Assembly (NCBI GenBank): GCA_950295325.1 | Contig: OX485806.1 | Span: forward strand, 38,752,001 to 38,812,000 | DNA: 60,000 nucleotides | Source: Polytrichum commune | Lineage: Eukaryota; Streptophyta; Polytrichopsida; Polytrichales; Polytrichaceae | Reading direction: 5' to 3' | In this document: one piece after another, positions 36,414-47,720 of the stretch | How positions within the stretch are numbered: position 1 is the stretch's first letter | Layout: every line of letters starts with the position of its first letter | Made by a program: the position numbers and the translations under genes | Notes under the pieces: model-generated | Databases searched by the model: none | The model's input: only the letters and a program-made list of their open reading frames with translations | What the model was told of the DNA's origin: nothing

Positions 36414-36458
<45 letters not shown>
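36412..36458 (+). repeat. (TA)n(GA)n microsatellite
   Basis: About 8 TA followed by about 14 GA dinucleotides. Confidence 0.9.
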
Positions 36459-36460
<2 letters not shown>

Positions 36461-36760
36461 AAGATCTAGATTCTAAAAACATCATAAAATACATGTCCCC
36501 TAAGAGTACTCCTTAAAAGAAAGGACTTGAAGAACAAAGTGGCCTTTAGTATCCAAGGGTGTACCCTAGGTGCCCGGCCGATCTGATCACCAGAGCTTTC
36601 TAACGGGCACATGTCCTTGTGACCGTTAGGACCGCCGGTCCTTTGGCACCCGTTCTTGCACAAAATGTGGGACACCCATCCATGGTAGATACCGATAGAG
36701 TGAAGGCCGGGTTGTTAGAAATAACTTTTAGTCTTAGCTAAAGTAAGGTGGGAAGGGGGC

Positions 36761-36981
36761 ATAAATATCATATTTAGTGTCACTTACTTATTCAAAATTA
36801 CGCAACACTAAAAAAATTTATTGTACATCTTTTTTATTACCCAAAAAAGGTTGAATTGGTTGTTTGGACATTATAGAACATTAACATCTTTACTCGGTAT
36901 AAAGTTACATTAATAGTAAAAAGATATAGGCATCTTTAACTTCGAATAGTAAGTGATGCTAAATATCATATTTAGTGTAGC
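36761..36981. mobile_element. MITE of the CACTACACTAAATA family, copy 2
   Basis: The left end is ATAAATATCATATTTAGTG followed by TCACTTACT. The right end read inward is GCTACACTAAATATGATAT followed by TTAGCATCACTTACT. The shared TCACTTACT extension shows both ends belong to one element of about 221 bp. No coding frame. Confidence 0.65.
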
Positions 36982-37239
36982 ACTCCTATTTTATGAAATC
37001 CAAGCTCACCTAATAACCTCCTCCTCCTGGTTACCAAGGATGGAGTTTTAAATCATTATTGGTTCTCTTAAATCTTCAACTGGTCTTAATTCTTCAATGA
37101 CCAATGCTTGTAGGTTAAAGATTCTTGAGTGGCCGCATGAAAGTTTACCAGCATGTGTATGTGCCACTCCACATTCTAATGAACCACCAAAATTTGGTTG
37201 GATGGCGGCTTGTGCTTAATTATTTCCGAACACTCTCAC

Positions 37240-37450
37240 CCACTATTATCTAGAATCTAGTGGGAGAGTGGCCTGCATGGAAACTCAGAAGAGCAGAAGA
37301 AACTTGGATCCCCGGAGGGGACCGACGTGAATGAAGTGTCTGTTCGTTCCACCCCTAGCCCTATGTCCACGGGACATAGGGATAGAAGTAAAGAACTACT
37401 TCCCCCTTTCGAGAGTAGAAACTATAGTCACAAGTAACCAATAACAAATA
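37240..37450 (-). mobile_element. 5'-truncated copy of the SINE at 13829-14195
   Basis: On the minus strand it reads ctcgaaagggggaagtag, then ctatgtcccgtggacatagg, then acgaacagacacttcattca and cggtcccctccggggatcc, following the order of the 3' half of the intact SINE. No A or B box precedes it. Confidence 0.6.
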
Positions 37451-37599
37451 AAAGCCAATAACAAATAGAAGGAGTACAAATAAGGCTTAATTTATATAGG
37501 GTTTGTTTTGTGCGGGGTTTAGGCGTCAGGCCATGGTCTCATTGTTGTGTAGAGAGAGCGTTTTTCATAATACAACTTTTGAATCATCTAGGGGGGGTC

Positions 37600-37860
37600 T
37601 TGTATTTGTGGTAGGGGTTGGTGATTTTCTAGTCTTCTTTTGTGGAGGAGGATGAACATGGCATATTGTATGGCAATGATATTGATGTTTTTGAAGGTAT
37701 TTCAGATGGATGGCATAGGTAGTTTAAATTTGTCTTCAAGTAGTTTCATTGATGGAATGTGTGTTGCGGCTCTGACGCCTGCTGTAATAACAATGAGCGG
37801 ATTAATTTTCCAGCCTAGAGCAGGAATGTTTTCTATAAGTGGAAACTCGCCTTAAAGTAA
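37600..37860 (-). pseudogene. C-terminal fragment of a LINE-like ORF, family L, copy 2
   Basis: On the minus strand: LGWKINPLIVITAGVRAATH, then PSMKLLEDKFKLP, a stop, and INIIAIQYAMFILLHKRRLE. It aligns block by block with 30650-31039. One internal stop is visible. Confidence 0.45.
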
Positions 37861-39496
37861 TGCCTTCAAGTACATGCGTTTTCTTTTTTGTATGTGCATA
37901 GTTGGAGTAACACATAACACTATTCAAATGAACAAGATGATTTCCTAATTATATTTGATGGTGGGCCAAGATAGCAAGAAAACGGGTCTATCCCAAAATA
38001 TGGGACCTAGTGACTAATAATTAGTTGGGCTATACATAGGGTTAGTAGCAAATCCCATATTATTCGCACCAAACCCCTAAGAGGTTGTTGGCTTAACAAG
38101 CTTGAAGTACTATCGTATGGCCCACATATTGACTTTGAAGGCACATAATAAGCTAACATAAGGACATTGCAGGTTTGGGACTGTCTAAGCTTAGTTCTAC
38201 TTTATTTTAGGGATGATATCACCGGCCAGGGTTAGACATCCACCTCTAGGCCCCCACCACTATTACGCCAAACACAAGTATGTTATGGCCATGGCTAGAT
38301 GCTCACATGTAACTGGAGTCTACTAAAAACATGATCCTTTGTGGTTGATTCATATCATGTGGGTTCTCTACACTAGTTTGGATGATGTTGATTTCATGGT
38401 CAACTCATCGCCCCCCAAAAAAGAGTCTACATGATATATAGAAACTCATGTGATAGTGGTAGGGGCACAATGTAAAGAGGTGGGCTTCTAGCCTTGGCCA
38501 TATGTTATGACCATTCAAATGAAACATGGGCCTTCATTCTATGATGCCATTGGGTTGTGTATCGGGCCTGCGTAATGAGTTATTTTTTAACTATCTATGG
38601 AGGATTTGGAGCTAATTTGGTCAAACCTTCAAGCCCAATAAAAATAAAATAGGAACACGGTGACATCAGTCAAGGCTAGACACTCACCTCTTTGAACCAA
38701 GCCCTACCACTTTTACCAAGGTAAAGCGGGTCCAGTAAAACCTTGAACCCCCATAGATTTATGGTTATTTCATCTCAAGTCAATTTCTCTAGAGTAATCC
38801 TAAGCCTCTAGTATTAATTCCGATGTCAATTTGAGCTAAACAAAAAAAATGCAGGCTCTAATACAATTGATTGCGCTTTCACCTCGCGTAGTAGTGATGG
38901 GATGCCAGCTCAAAGAGGTGGGTGCCCATACCAACGTTAAATTCTTCCTATTTTCTGAGGTTCCTTCCATGCAAAATATAAAATACAGTGCATGCCTATG
39001 CCAAATGCTAAATATAGAGTTGAACACAACCTTGCAACTGAATAATGCTATGTTTCTTATGGGTCCAATTCTAAGATGAAATACTCAAAACCTTCATATT
39101 TTTGAGTTTGTTCAACACATGCAACAATTATTGGGTAATGGGAGAAGAGTTCAAAATCAACACTACCTTTGCCATGAAATAACTACAAGACAGCGAGCAT
39201 GTCAAGTGGGACGCATCTCAAGTTGAATGCATGGCAGGGCCCATGTTGGAGGTCCTTGGAAATTGGAATGACTTAGAAAACGAACTCCTAATCTACCTAC
39301 GCTACAAATGTGGAACGTGAAATGTGTGCATGACTTTGGTTTCGGTTTTCGCGATTGTGTGCGTTTAGTTTGTCCCAAAATAGTCCTTTCTATAAATGGG
39401 TGCATGATCTGTGAAATGGACTGTGAAAAGGAAGTAGCAATCTTCTTCTATGATAAGGTGCATGATCATCTCACATGTTCTATTGGGCATTTGCCC
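37861..39496. other. No recognisable gene
   Basis: Moderately AT-rich, with gatatcaccggccagggttagacatccacctc near 38216 partly repeated at 38660 (gacatcagtcaaggctagacactcacctc), a weak diverged duplication. The frame at 39308-39562 overlaps the start of repeat R3 and is not recognised. Confidence 0.35.
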
Positions 39497-39570
39497 CAAG
39501 GTTATGTGTGGGTGTTATTTGGTTCAGTTCTCATGTTCTCCAACTACTACCGATTAGATTAGTATAACAA

Positions 39571-39948
39571 AACTACACTAAAAATGATATGCAGTGTCCC
39601 CGATTCTAATGGTCTTGCTCAACACTCATTGTAAACCATGGCATAGCGTCATCAACACTAAATGTTAAGCCAACAATATTTGTCACTCATAAAAATAAAA
39701 AATAAAAATGGGGGGGGGGGGGGTTATAGATTTACAGTCTTGCAATTACTGTCGCTTCCCAAGTAATTTTTCATCCAAATTTCAATCATCCATGACTATT
39801 TCATCACAAGTTGCTGACAATAGAAGGTACGGTTTTGGCAAATGGATGAACTCATCCATCATCCATGACAATATTTGCTCACTTATTCACAAGAAGCACC
39901 ATCTGAAAAGTTATCATAATGACACAAAATATCATAGTTGGTGTAGTG
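39571..39948. mobile_element. MITE of the CACTACACTAAATA family, copy 3
   Basis: The left end is ACTACACTAAAAATGATATG followed by CAGTGTC. The right end read inward is CACTACACCAACTATGATAT followed by TTTGTGTC. The inverted match is about 22 of 27. The corresponding place in R3 copy A (around 23941) lacks the whole segment, giving an empty site. A G14 run lies at 39710-39723. The frame at 39708-40034 crosses the right end and is incidental. Confidence 0.75.
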
Positions 39949-40133
39949 TTGCATTAGCAAATCTACGAAACAACATTTGCAAAAACCATGTTGGAAAACC
40001 ATATTTATGGTTATTAGAAGTGCATGTTTGTTGATTTCTTAACTAGATACACAAGTCCTCCCAATTGTGTTCCATGTTGAATGTAGAGTAGTTATTAATA
40101 TTTGAAGACGTAGTCCAATCTCTTTAAAAGATA

Positions 40134-40196
40134 CTCCCTCCGTCCCAAAATTATTAAACTCCGGGGAGTAGGACAATAATTTTGGGATGGAGGGAA
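40134..40196. mobile_element. 63-bp Stowaway MITE with TA target duplication
   Basis: Starts CTCCCTCCGTCCCAAAATT and ends with its inverse (aattttgggatggaggga), flanked by TA at 40132-40133 and 40197-40198. R3 copy A has a single TA at 24148-24149 in the same place, an exact empty site. Almost the whole element is stem, with about 20 bases of loop. Confidence 0.85.
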
Positions 40197-40839
40197 TATG
40201 TGTTTATGATGTTTGCTCTTTGATCCTTACCAAACCATATACCAATCAAATATGTATCCAAACAATTTTCCTTGAAGAAAAGAACCTAGAAATAAACATC
40301 CTCACCAATATCCTTCAATGCAACCAAGTCATACCTACATAATGGGAAGATGCACAAGAAAAGTTCCAAAATTTTATAAATGCATTAAATACATGCATAA
40401 AAAAACATGCATGTGCACATCCACCCCTACACTAAGCACCCAAGCCAAACAATAGGGCTTCATCCCCATAAACAACAAAAACTATGGGAAAAAAAACTAA
40501 ATGTACACCATAGCATCCGCAAAGCAATCCAAGCTACATGCACCCACCCACATATATTTGCCATACAATCCCTACATACACCACCCATATCCAACACCCC
40601 CATTTCGATAGACCTTGCACAATGGATAGAAGCATTAGCCAACATCGGGAAAATAGCTCAAAATGAAGCCAAACAAAAAACATCACAACAAACTTTCATA
40701 AACTACATGTGTGTGTGTGTGTCTATATATATATACATATAACCTCGGTTTACAAAACACCTAAAGTCTTTTACAAAAAAGTTTTCCAACCCACCACCAA
40801 CACCCCCTACAATACTTCAAAGATTCCCATGACAATATA

Positions 40840-41462
40840 CAGTAATCTCCCGCTTGAGTATGCACTTTGAACCATAGTTGTTGGTGCGCACTTAGTTGGT
40901 AGGTGCGTACTTTATTCATATCATTTTCTAGACCCTCTAATTCGATGAATCGCAACGGGAAACTGATGAAACATGAGGCAACCCGCTTGACCGAAGCCCA
41001 ACGATGTGAAATCATTGCAAAGTTGAGCAAGTTGAATTTGTTGAGCAAGCAGGCGTTGGGGTGGGAGTATGAAGTCAGTGAAGGTGCCAATTGAAAATTT
41101 TGGGATAATCGAGAGAACATATTGTAACAAATCATTTTTTGCGAGAGCCTATTGAGACATTTGTTGAATTTGAAATTGCTACCAACTTCAAAGGCTTTGA
41201 AGCTCTACACATCACTGTCTTCAACATCGACAATCAATTGCTTTGCTCCGACGTTCAAACGGAAGCTAGACAAATGTATGATGAATTGCGATGGTCATTT
41301 GAGATGTTTCAACGAAACATTAACAAACTGACATTGAATGTCAAGCGTGAAAAGTCATACGTTCACGAAAAATGACATGTTCAAACAATAGAGTACGAAC
41401 CTTGATTTTCGTCAAAAAAATCGTGCACTTAAACGGGTACGTACTAAAGCGAGAGAACAATG
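40840..41462 (+). mobile_element. pogo/Tigger-type Tc1/mariner element, 623 bp, nested in the LINE remnant
   Basis: Flanked by TA at 40838-40839 and 41463-41464. The left end is CAGTAATCTCCCGCTTGAGT and the right end read inward is CATTGTTCTCTCGCTTTAGT, followed by related AxGxAC words. About 19 of 26 positions match. The interior encodes a transposase N-terminus (next entry). The DDE domain is missing, so the copy is internally deleted and non-autonomous. Confidence 0.8.
40941..41375 (+). pseudogene. Tigger transposase relic, CENP-B-type DNA-binding part
   Basis: 40903-41094 encodes TRLTEAQRCEIIAKLSKLN and LLSKQALGWEYEVSEGA, matching the CENP-B N-terminal helix-turn-helix pattern (LT-x-Q-R ... 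L-A-x-x-x-x-V-S). A frameshift then hides the usual next step (FWDNRENI is readable in the next frame near 41095). 41139-41375 reads LLCSDVQTEARQMYDEL, resembling the second HTH_Tnp_Tc5 module. In the family this region binds the TIRs. The catalytic domain is absent. Confidence 0.65.
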
Positions 41463-42568
41463 TACTCACAAACCTCAAAAAAACAAACCATACAAACCAC
41501 CGTCCTTGACACTTGTATATTCTTGGACAACCATCAACAATATATTCTTATCAACAACCACATTAGACACCCATCCTCACAACAACACCAACTAGACCAA
41601 GCTACCCATAGCTGCAATCTTACACCAAATATACTAGACCAAACACAAAATACTCACCCACAAAGTCCGCATACACACATGCATTACTAGAAACAAAATA
41701 GCAAATGCCCTAGCAAACGAATGAGTACACAAAGACTGAACCATCCCAACCTGTTATATGCACATAGTTCATACTACCCCATATTGGCTAGCAAGTTGCC
41801 AAACAACTACGTATGATGGAATCTACACACATTTATTACCAAAGCATACCGGGAACAAGAAACCACCATCACCAAGAATAAATTCCCATACGTAGAGAAA
41901 TGACTTTCTAACAATAAAATAAACCACAATATATCCAAATATTTTTGGAAGACCTTAGGAATATCATACGCCCAAATCACCCAAACCTTAAATTTATGCT
42001 ATGCCCAATACATAGGCAACTCCTAGGGAATAATAATAATAATAATAATAATAATAAACACATACACACACACATCTTCCAGCCCATTACCCACCCCAAT
42101 CCCAATTGTACACTATGCTACAAAATCGAAACAAAGACAATGCCCCACCTCCTATCACATGCCAAACCAACACCTTAAATGTCTAAGGATTGCCAGACAC
42201 AATAAATATGTACACCATATTGCTCAAACATTACAAGTTGTGGTGACATCTGTTACTTCAATCGAAGTAACAACCCACAAGATTGATATGATGGGTGAAC
42301 TACTCTAGTGCCTCTAGACAATGATCTTTTATTTTCTATAATCATCTAAATGCATTACATTCATCCAACCACTATTCATCAATGCAAGCCACCCAAAAAT
42401 CATCCTAAGTCCATCTTTTCATCCCTCACAAAACCGCTCTTCGTCCAACCTAAATCATCATACCTAGTATTTGCTATCGCAAAGGGACTTTGGCTCAATG
42501 TACCTAACTTCCATCAATGTTTATACTGGCCATCCTTGGTTGGGTTGGTCGAGTAGTAGAAGTATTGA

Positions 42569-42622
42569 GGGTTAAGCCATCATTTCGGAAGAACAATACT
42601 TGGATGGGTGACCTTTTGCCAC
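42569..42622 (+). pseudogene. 5S rRNA-like fragment
   Basis: gggttaagcc ... gaacaatacttggatgggtg and acc resembles the 3' half of plant 5S rRNA (gttaagcgtgcttgggcgag, then agtacttggatgggtgacc), including the box C-like tract of the internal promoter. The 5' half is not recognisable. It may come from a 5S-headed SINE or from a decayed 5S copy. Confidence 0.4.
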
Positions 42623-43302
42623 CCTCCAAGCCAATACTCCAATAAACACTAAAGCTAGAATTTTAGCTTTAGCTTTAGTCACTAACTTTGTCACTAAATT
42701 TGACACATTAACTACTAACTCTATCTCTAGCTTATGTCTCATGTCTCTAAGCCTCTAAACCTCAAACGTCACAAAACCCTTAACAACCAAAAACGCAGCT
42801 TCTGGAACGACAATTGGCTAGAACCTTCACTCCAACAGCCACATATCCGTACAACATTGTTTTAAAGCATTTCCATTCAACGTCAATAAGATTTACAAAC
42901 ATTTTTGTTCAACATTAATTTTGTTAACATCATGTCGCTACTTATAAGGAGGGAAAGAAAGAGAAAATTAATCATAACCAAGAGAGAGAGTGAGAGAATG
43001 AGCCCGGTGATAACCTTCGCGGACCACCCCCTTCCAACTACAAGGCCTACTGGCCGCATATCTAGCCATACCTAAATCTAATGGTTAGCATCTCCGGCCA
43101 ACTCCATCATTTTTTATTCTACTTCTAAACCCCTAAATCCAACGGTCTTCATTCGCCACCCTCTTGATCCAATGGCCTTTACTTTCATCCGCACATGCCT
43201 TCATCCACACACATTTTCATCTACATATGCCTTCCCAGTTTTCAGGAATTACCTATCCATTTAATAATACTAACTAATATATATTAATTTAACTCCTAAC
43301 AA
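42623..43302. other. No recognisable feature
   Basis: Contains a small near-palindrome agctagaattttagctttagct near 42653 and otherwise unassigned AT-rich sequence. Confidence 0.4.
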
Positions 43303-43518
43303 TTATTGTCCTTCTTTAACTAGGCAGTGAGCCTTAACTTGAATTGCGAGCAATTTTGGTGGCTCACACAAGCCAAAAAAATTCATTTGATTTTTTTTTA
43401 TCTTAACCAGCACATGTACCCATGCTAACACACCCTCATATTCCGCAATCTCATAGTGGATCTTTCCAATGTATATGCTACCACCCGACATACCAATGTC
43501 GTGCCAAATTGAGGCCAA
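43303..43518 (-). pseudogene. RNase H-like (RVT_3) domain fragment of a retrotransposon
   Basis: SGGSIYIGKIHYEIAEYEGV, then LAWVHVLVKI, MNFFGLCEPPKLLAIQVK and HCLVKEG follow the plant RVT_3 pattern AEYEAL ... L-x-x-x-GDS-x-L-V-x-x-Q-V. The catalytic GDS position reads GLC, so it is inactive. No flanking RT or integrase is recognised. Confidence 0.45.
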
Positions 43519-44456
43519 ATATCCTTATCATACTTTGAGCCTCCACTGATAGCCAATACTCCCTCCTATATGCACACTCCAATTCATAGAATGTACATAT
43601 TGTCACAGTCAATATCCAAAACAAGCCATTGAACATAAACACACCAAATATAACCCATTAATAAACACCCTATGAAATGACATATGGAAAGTTCACACCC
43701 TCATAATAATCGCATCCGAGGTAGATATGAACCATGCATGAACACTCCATTAAAAAAAACTTTGAAAAATCAACGTCCCCCAATCCAACACTAATTTTTT
43801 TGTGAAAAGACATACACCACATGCCATCAAATACATCACTCACTTAATCTTCAACAAAATACATAAATAAATAGATAATAGACAAGTCCCTGCTCCCCCC
43901 CACCCCCCAAACTTGAGAAACATGACAACTAGTCTTTAAACATAGTATGATACCTATACTATATGAACACAAAGCCCACCTCCTGAAAGCCAACCAAAAC
44001 ACCTCAAAATATATCATGAATACACATGTTGCAGTATAAAGCTAACGGGCTCATATTCACAATGGTTGACAATTTGGCCAACGTTTTCTTTTAGTTTATT
44101 TTCTTTTCTTACTAATCAAATACAGTGGTCTGATCAAGGAAGCAAGCCAAGAAAGACCCATCCACCTTACAAGGGCCTAAGCTTGAGTACATTGATAAGT
44201 GCAAAGAAGGTGTTTGAATTCCCCAAGGAAATTGTAGCACACGAGCACTAGACATATGTCTAATCCATCCAAACCAAATTACAATGTTCCCTACAAATTT
44301 GTGGTGTCCATGTCTCAATTAACTTTCACTACATTGTCTATGGTATTTAGTGTCACTTGCATAATAGTGCCACTTCTTTATTATGAGCCCTATGCAAGGC
44401 TACTCAAATGACCAATAATTTGATCATAAGTACAAGCTCATGACACTTGAGGTTAG
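43519..44456. other. AT-rich, with one MITE-like end
   Basis: 44331-44364 (cactacattgtctatggt, then atttagtgtcac) matches the terminus of the CACTACACTAAATA MITE family, but no partner end was found, so it is a single-ended relic. Confidence 0.4.
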
Positions 44457-45503
44457 TGTGTAAACTGGTATCTTAGTATCAATGTGTTTAACAATGTCAT
44501 GAGGTCTATGTCGCGCACCTCTCCATGAGGAGTGCCCAAAACACCATGGGCACAAGGGGGACCCGGGAGTGACACCCGGGACTTGTGGCGCCGTTGGTGA
44601 GAGGGCCCAAGTGATCCTAGTGTGGGTGAGGGCCCCAACCGTTGGGAACGCCTCCCACCCACGGAGACTAGGAGGCCTGAGGGTAAAGCCAAGAGCTATG
44701 CTTAGTTCATGGTGTGGTGATTCTAGAACGCTCAAGAACACCTCAATCGGAGGTGTGAGCTAGGAGTTATGGCAATTTGAGTGGGGCGCTGTCTCGGGAC
44801 AGCGCCCTGGTGCAGCAGTGCCTGGGAGTGATTCCCGGGACTGCCAAGGTTCAAACAGGCATAACTTTCTCAATACTTGCCTGAATGAGGCACGTGAGGA
44901 GTCCATCAGCATGTACGTGAAACGTAGATGAAGATGGATTGGTTGCTTGTTAGCATCAGACTTCATACAAGGAAGTTATGATGGTCTGAAGCTGCTAGGG
45001 GCTTCTAGGCCCAGCAGCTAAAGGAAAATGTCTACTTGGCCCCAACTCTTGGTAGAGAGACAAGAGGTCTCTTGACGGTGGGGTAGGGGCCCCGTGTAGA
45101 ATCCTAGAGGCTTATATGGGTGAGGTGGTGTGGCCTCACCCACCCGAGGCCGAACGGCACGGCCTCCATGGGCTTTGGCCCATTGTGAGGCCATAGTTGC
45201 CTAGTATGCTTCGGGTTGTTGTAGTGTTGCTCCGGCAATGCGATGATCAACATGGGATTGGACTTCCATGGATGGAAGTCCACATCGAAGAAATGGGTTA
45301 CCAATTAAGGGGTGAGTCCTGAAAGCAAAGTAGGAGGGTTGGTTCCCCTCCTATGAACTATATGGTCCGGGGTAGGAGGAGCTAAACCATTAGCATGGCG
45401 GTATGCGTAGGGTTAGCGCTCATAACCTTTGCTAGAAAGGAAAATTGGCAAGATTGCTAAGGGGGCTAGCAAGGGTTGCGACAGTCTATGCCTATGTTAC
45501 ACA
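44457..45503. repeat. LTR-like block, 1047 bp
   Basis: Starts TGTGTAAAC and ends GTTACACA (7-bp inverted ends, TG...CA). It is GC-richer than its flanks and contains a direct duplication (acccgggagtgacacccggg near 44562 and ctgggagtgattcccggg near 44822) and a perfect 10-bp GC stem at 44784-44807. No primer site, polypurine tract or target duplication was found, so the ends are provisional. The frames at 44424-44966 are incidental. Confidence 0.3.
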
Positions 45504-45659
45504 ATGGCCAAAAATTAATATTTTTTTGTATTGGTAAATAATCTCCCAACCATGAACACACATAGAGGGGTGTAATACCAATTTTCTGGCCATAGCCTGG
45601 TAGAAAGGAAGAAAAAACTTTTCTTTTGTGATAAAGTAACTAAAAAGATGGATGAAAGT

Positions 45660-46485
45660 TAGTCTAGGATGAAAGCGGCAGGCTATAGGCCGAGGGAAGA
45701 AGTTTCAGGAGTTGCAACCGTCAGGAGCTCCGATCTTGATAAGCGGGCTATCGCCAGAGAGAAGACACTTCTCGTTATATCTACTGAAGCCATAGCTGTA
45801 GAGAATCAGGCTATAGGCGATAGAGTTAGACTCAAGCATAGTTGTTTTTTTGAAGTAGGATCAGAGCTGGAACATCGCCGTCTGTGATAGAGGGATGTAG
45901 CTAAGTAAGATGTAATTAGTTTGAGGAAGTAAAGACAGTTGCATGGAAATGTTGAGTATGGCCATAATATGTATGTGATCATTATTGTTGAATCAGTGCA
46001 CAAGTAGTTTGCACGAGTGAATGAAATTAGCACGACTTGAGTGGAAGGAGTTGAGTCAAGCATGAGGATCTGTGAGTGAAGAAGAGCGGCGACCAAAGAG
46101 TCTGTTGACAAATTAACGAAGTTGATATCGAAGTTGGAGACATATTGGAAAAAGGAGAGAGTGAAAGGTCGCAACCTGCATTGTGAAAGAAACCTGTTGG
46201 ATTGAGATTGAGGAGTTATCTTAAGGTGGAAATCAGAGAGTGATTGGCAGTGAGAGAGAGGAACGAAGCATAAAGAGGGATGGACTATCGCCGAAGTAAA
46301 GATAAATGGAAATGGCCATAGTCTGTAGTTGGGATACAGCGAAGTGAGAGCATCTGTAAGAACTTGAGCAAGAGTTGTCAGAACAGTAGGCATAGCCAAG
46401 GAGATCAGATTAAGGCTGAGATTACCGAGAAAGGAGAGCCGCAGTAGAAACAAGAGAGTTACAGAGCCAACCAAGTTACTGAGAG

Positions 46486-46553
<68 letters not shown>

Positions 46554-47527
46554 TGCTGAGAGTGGCACAAGAGGAAGAACCGAGAGCTGGTAGGCATGGG
46601 CACTGGGAGGTCTTATAACTGCCTATAGCCTGTGCGAGAGCGAGAGAGAGAATGAGGGAAAGAGAGTTGTCCGAGGTTATCACTAAGAGGGAAGCAATGA
46701 GGGCACCAGAAGGTCCACTTAAGTAACCGAGGTTGTCATGATGATAAAGTAGTTCTGAGTTGAGAGACATTACCTCGAGAGACAAGAAGTTTAGAGGGAT
46801 TATCGAAACATGATGAGAATCGGAGTGTCATGATGATGTCGAGTCGATAAATAATCCAATCCACAAAGAACGTGCTTTGACATGATTAGGAATGAGAAAG
46901 ATATGGTTTGATGTGAGAGGAATTAGGCTAGCCGTTGTAATAGGTTGTGTTGGAACCTAATGGCTATAGCCTATGTGTTATGTGATTATGGAAGAAGGAT
47001 GCAGGAATTCAAGCATGTCTTGTGTGTTGTGTGGGACAATGAAGAGCATGAGATAAGTGAATTTTTCATTATGAGTAATAAATGATAAATGAGATAAAGT
47101 GAAGGAACAAATTCTTTGAGCAATACAATTTGAATTATGATTGATAGCATTAAATAATCAATTAACGAAGGAAGAAGATACTAACCCCAATAGGATGAAA
47201 ATCCATTGGAAGACTATCGCCAAGATCCGAAAAGACTATTGCCAAAGCCATTGAGCTTCACAACTGCAATAGGTCAAAAACGTAGAGTGATAGAAAATTA
47301 CCCCAAAGATAGGACGGAATCACGCACGACTGAGGAAGCACAAAAGAACCATAAGAGGGGAGGAATGAAGAATTAAAGAAGGAATGGAATAAGAAAGAAC
47401 CTAAGTTGTTATTATGAACCTTAATCCAAAGTGACATTAACCCTTATAGACACTATCTCAGTCTTCCTGGAGACATTGTTCCCTGGGTTTTGTTGTTTAG
47501 AGAGAAACCAAAAACTTACTACAAGGG
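45660..47527 (-). repeat. Dispersed repeat R1, copy B
   Basis: Reverse complement of the R1 type. 47410-47527 matches 7757-7860 closely, including gtagtaagtttttgg and acaacaaaacccagggaaca. The decamer GGCTATNGCC recurs, for example around 45681, 45746, 45812, 46284, 46620, 46968 and 47212. An (AG)n array sits at 46492-46551, producing the Ser/Leu-repeat frames 45806-46603 and 46459-46785 on the minus strand, which are not genes. Confidence 0.6.
46492..46551 (+). repeat. (AG)30 microsatellite
   Basis: Uninterrupted dinucleotide run of about 60 bases. Confidence 0.95.
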
Positions 47528-47720
47528 GGCTAGAGCAATATTTTGAGTGCTCTTCATATCATGTACAAACTAACGTGAATGTAGAAATGGATATTATTTG
47601 AGGCCTTAATGTACATAGTATACATTAAGGAGATGTATTGTTTTTATCTAGTGTGTAATTTTTTTAAAGTAATGGTAGATGTACAAGAGGGCACCCTAAG
47701 GTTTAGAAAACAATAAATAT

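Larger units (their letters stand above)
39497..40242 (+). repeat. Dispersed repeat R3, copy B (carrying two inserts)
   Basis: Same sequence as 23873-24212 but split by a MITE (39571-39948) and a 63-bp Stowaway (40134-40196). Confidence 0.75.
40260..42340 (+). pseudogene. LINE-like ORF remnant, family L, copy 3, interrupted by a Tigger element
   Basis: The frame 40407-40742 encodes a Pro/Thr/His-rich segment ending in IDLAQWIEALANIGKIAQNE. After the Tigger insertion it resumes (41465 onward), and near 41990 reads TLGISYAQITQTLNLCYAQY, followed at 42106-42178 by a Cys/His element CTLCYKIETKTMPHLLSH. This Cys/His block precedes the tail seen in copies 1 and 2 in family members as I recall them. 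Stops and frameshifts are common, and a (TAA)n tract at 42029-42057 sits inside. No RT domain is present. Confidence 0.4.

Noticed and set aside
43551-43575. ATACTCCCTCCTATAT, a possible Stowaway end
   Set aside because: No inverted partner ending in agggag-TA was found nearby, and it deviates from the CTCCCTCCGT consensus.
45384-45440. tRNA-like string (agcatggcgg ... gggttagcgc)
   Set aside because: No B box or cloverleaf could be formed; probably chance.
45806-46785. Long minus-strand frames (265 and 108 codons) with Ser/Leu dipeptide runs
   Set aside because: The run is the translation of the (AG)30 microsatellite inside repeat R1; there are no domains and no conservation with R1 copy A.
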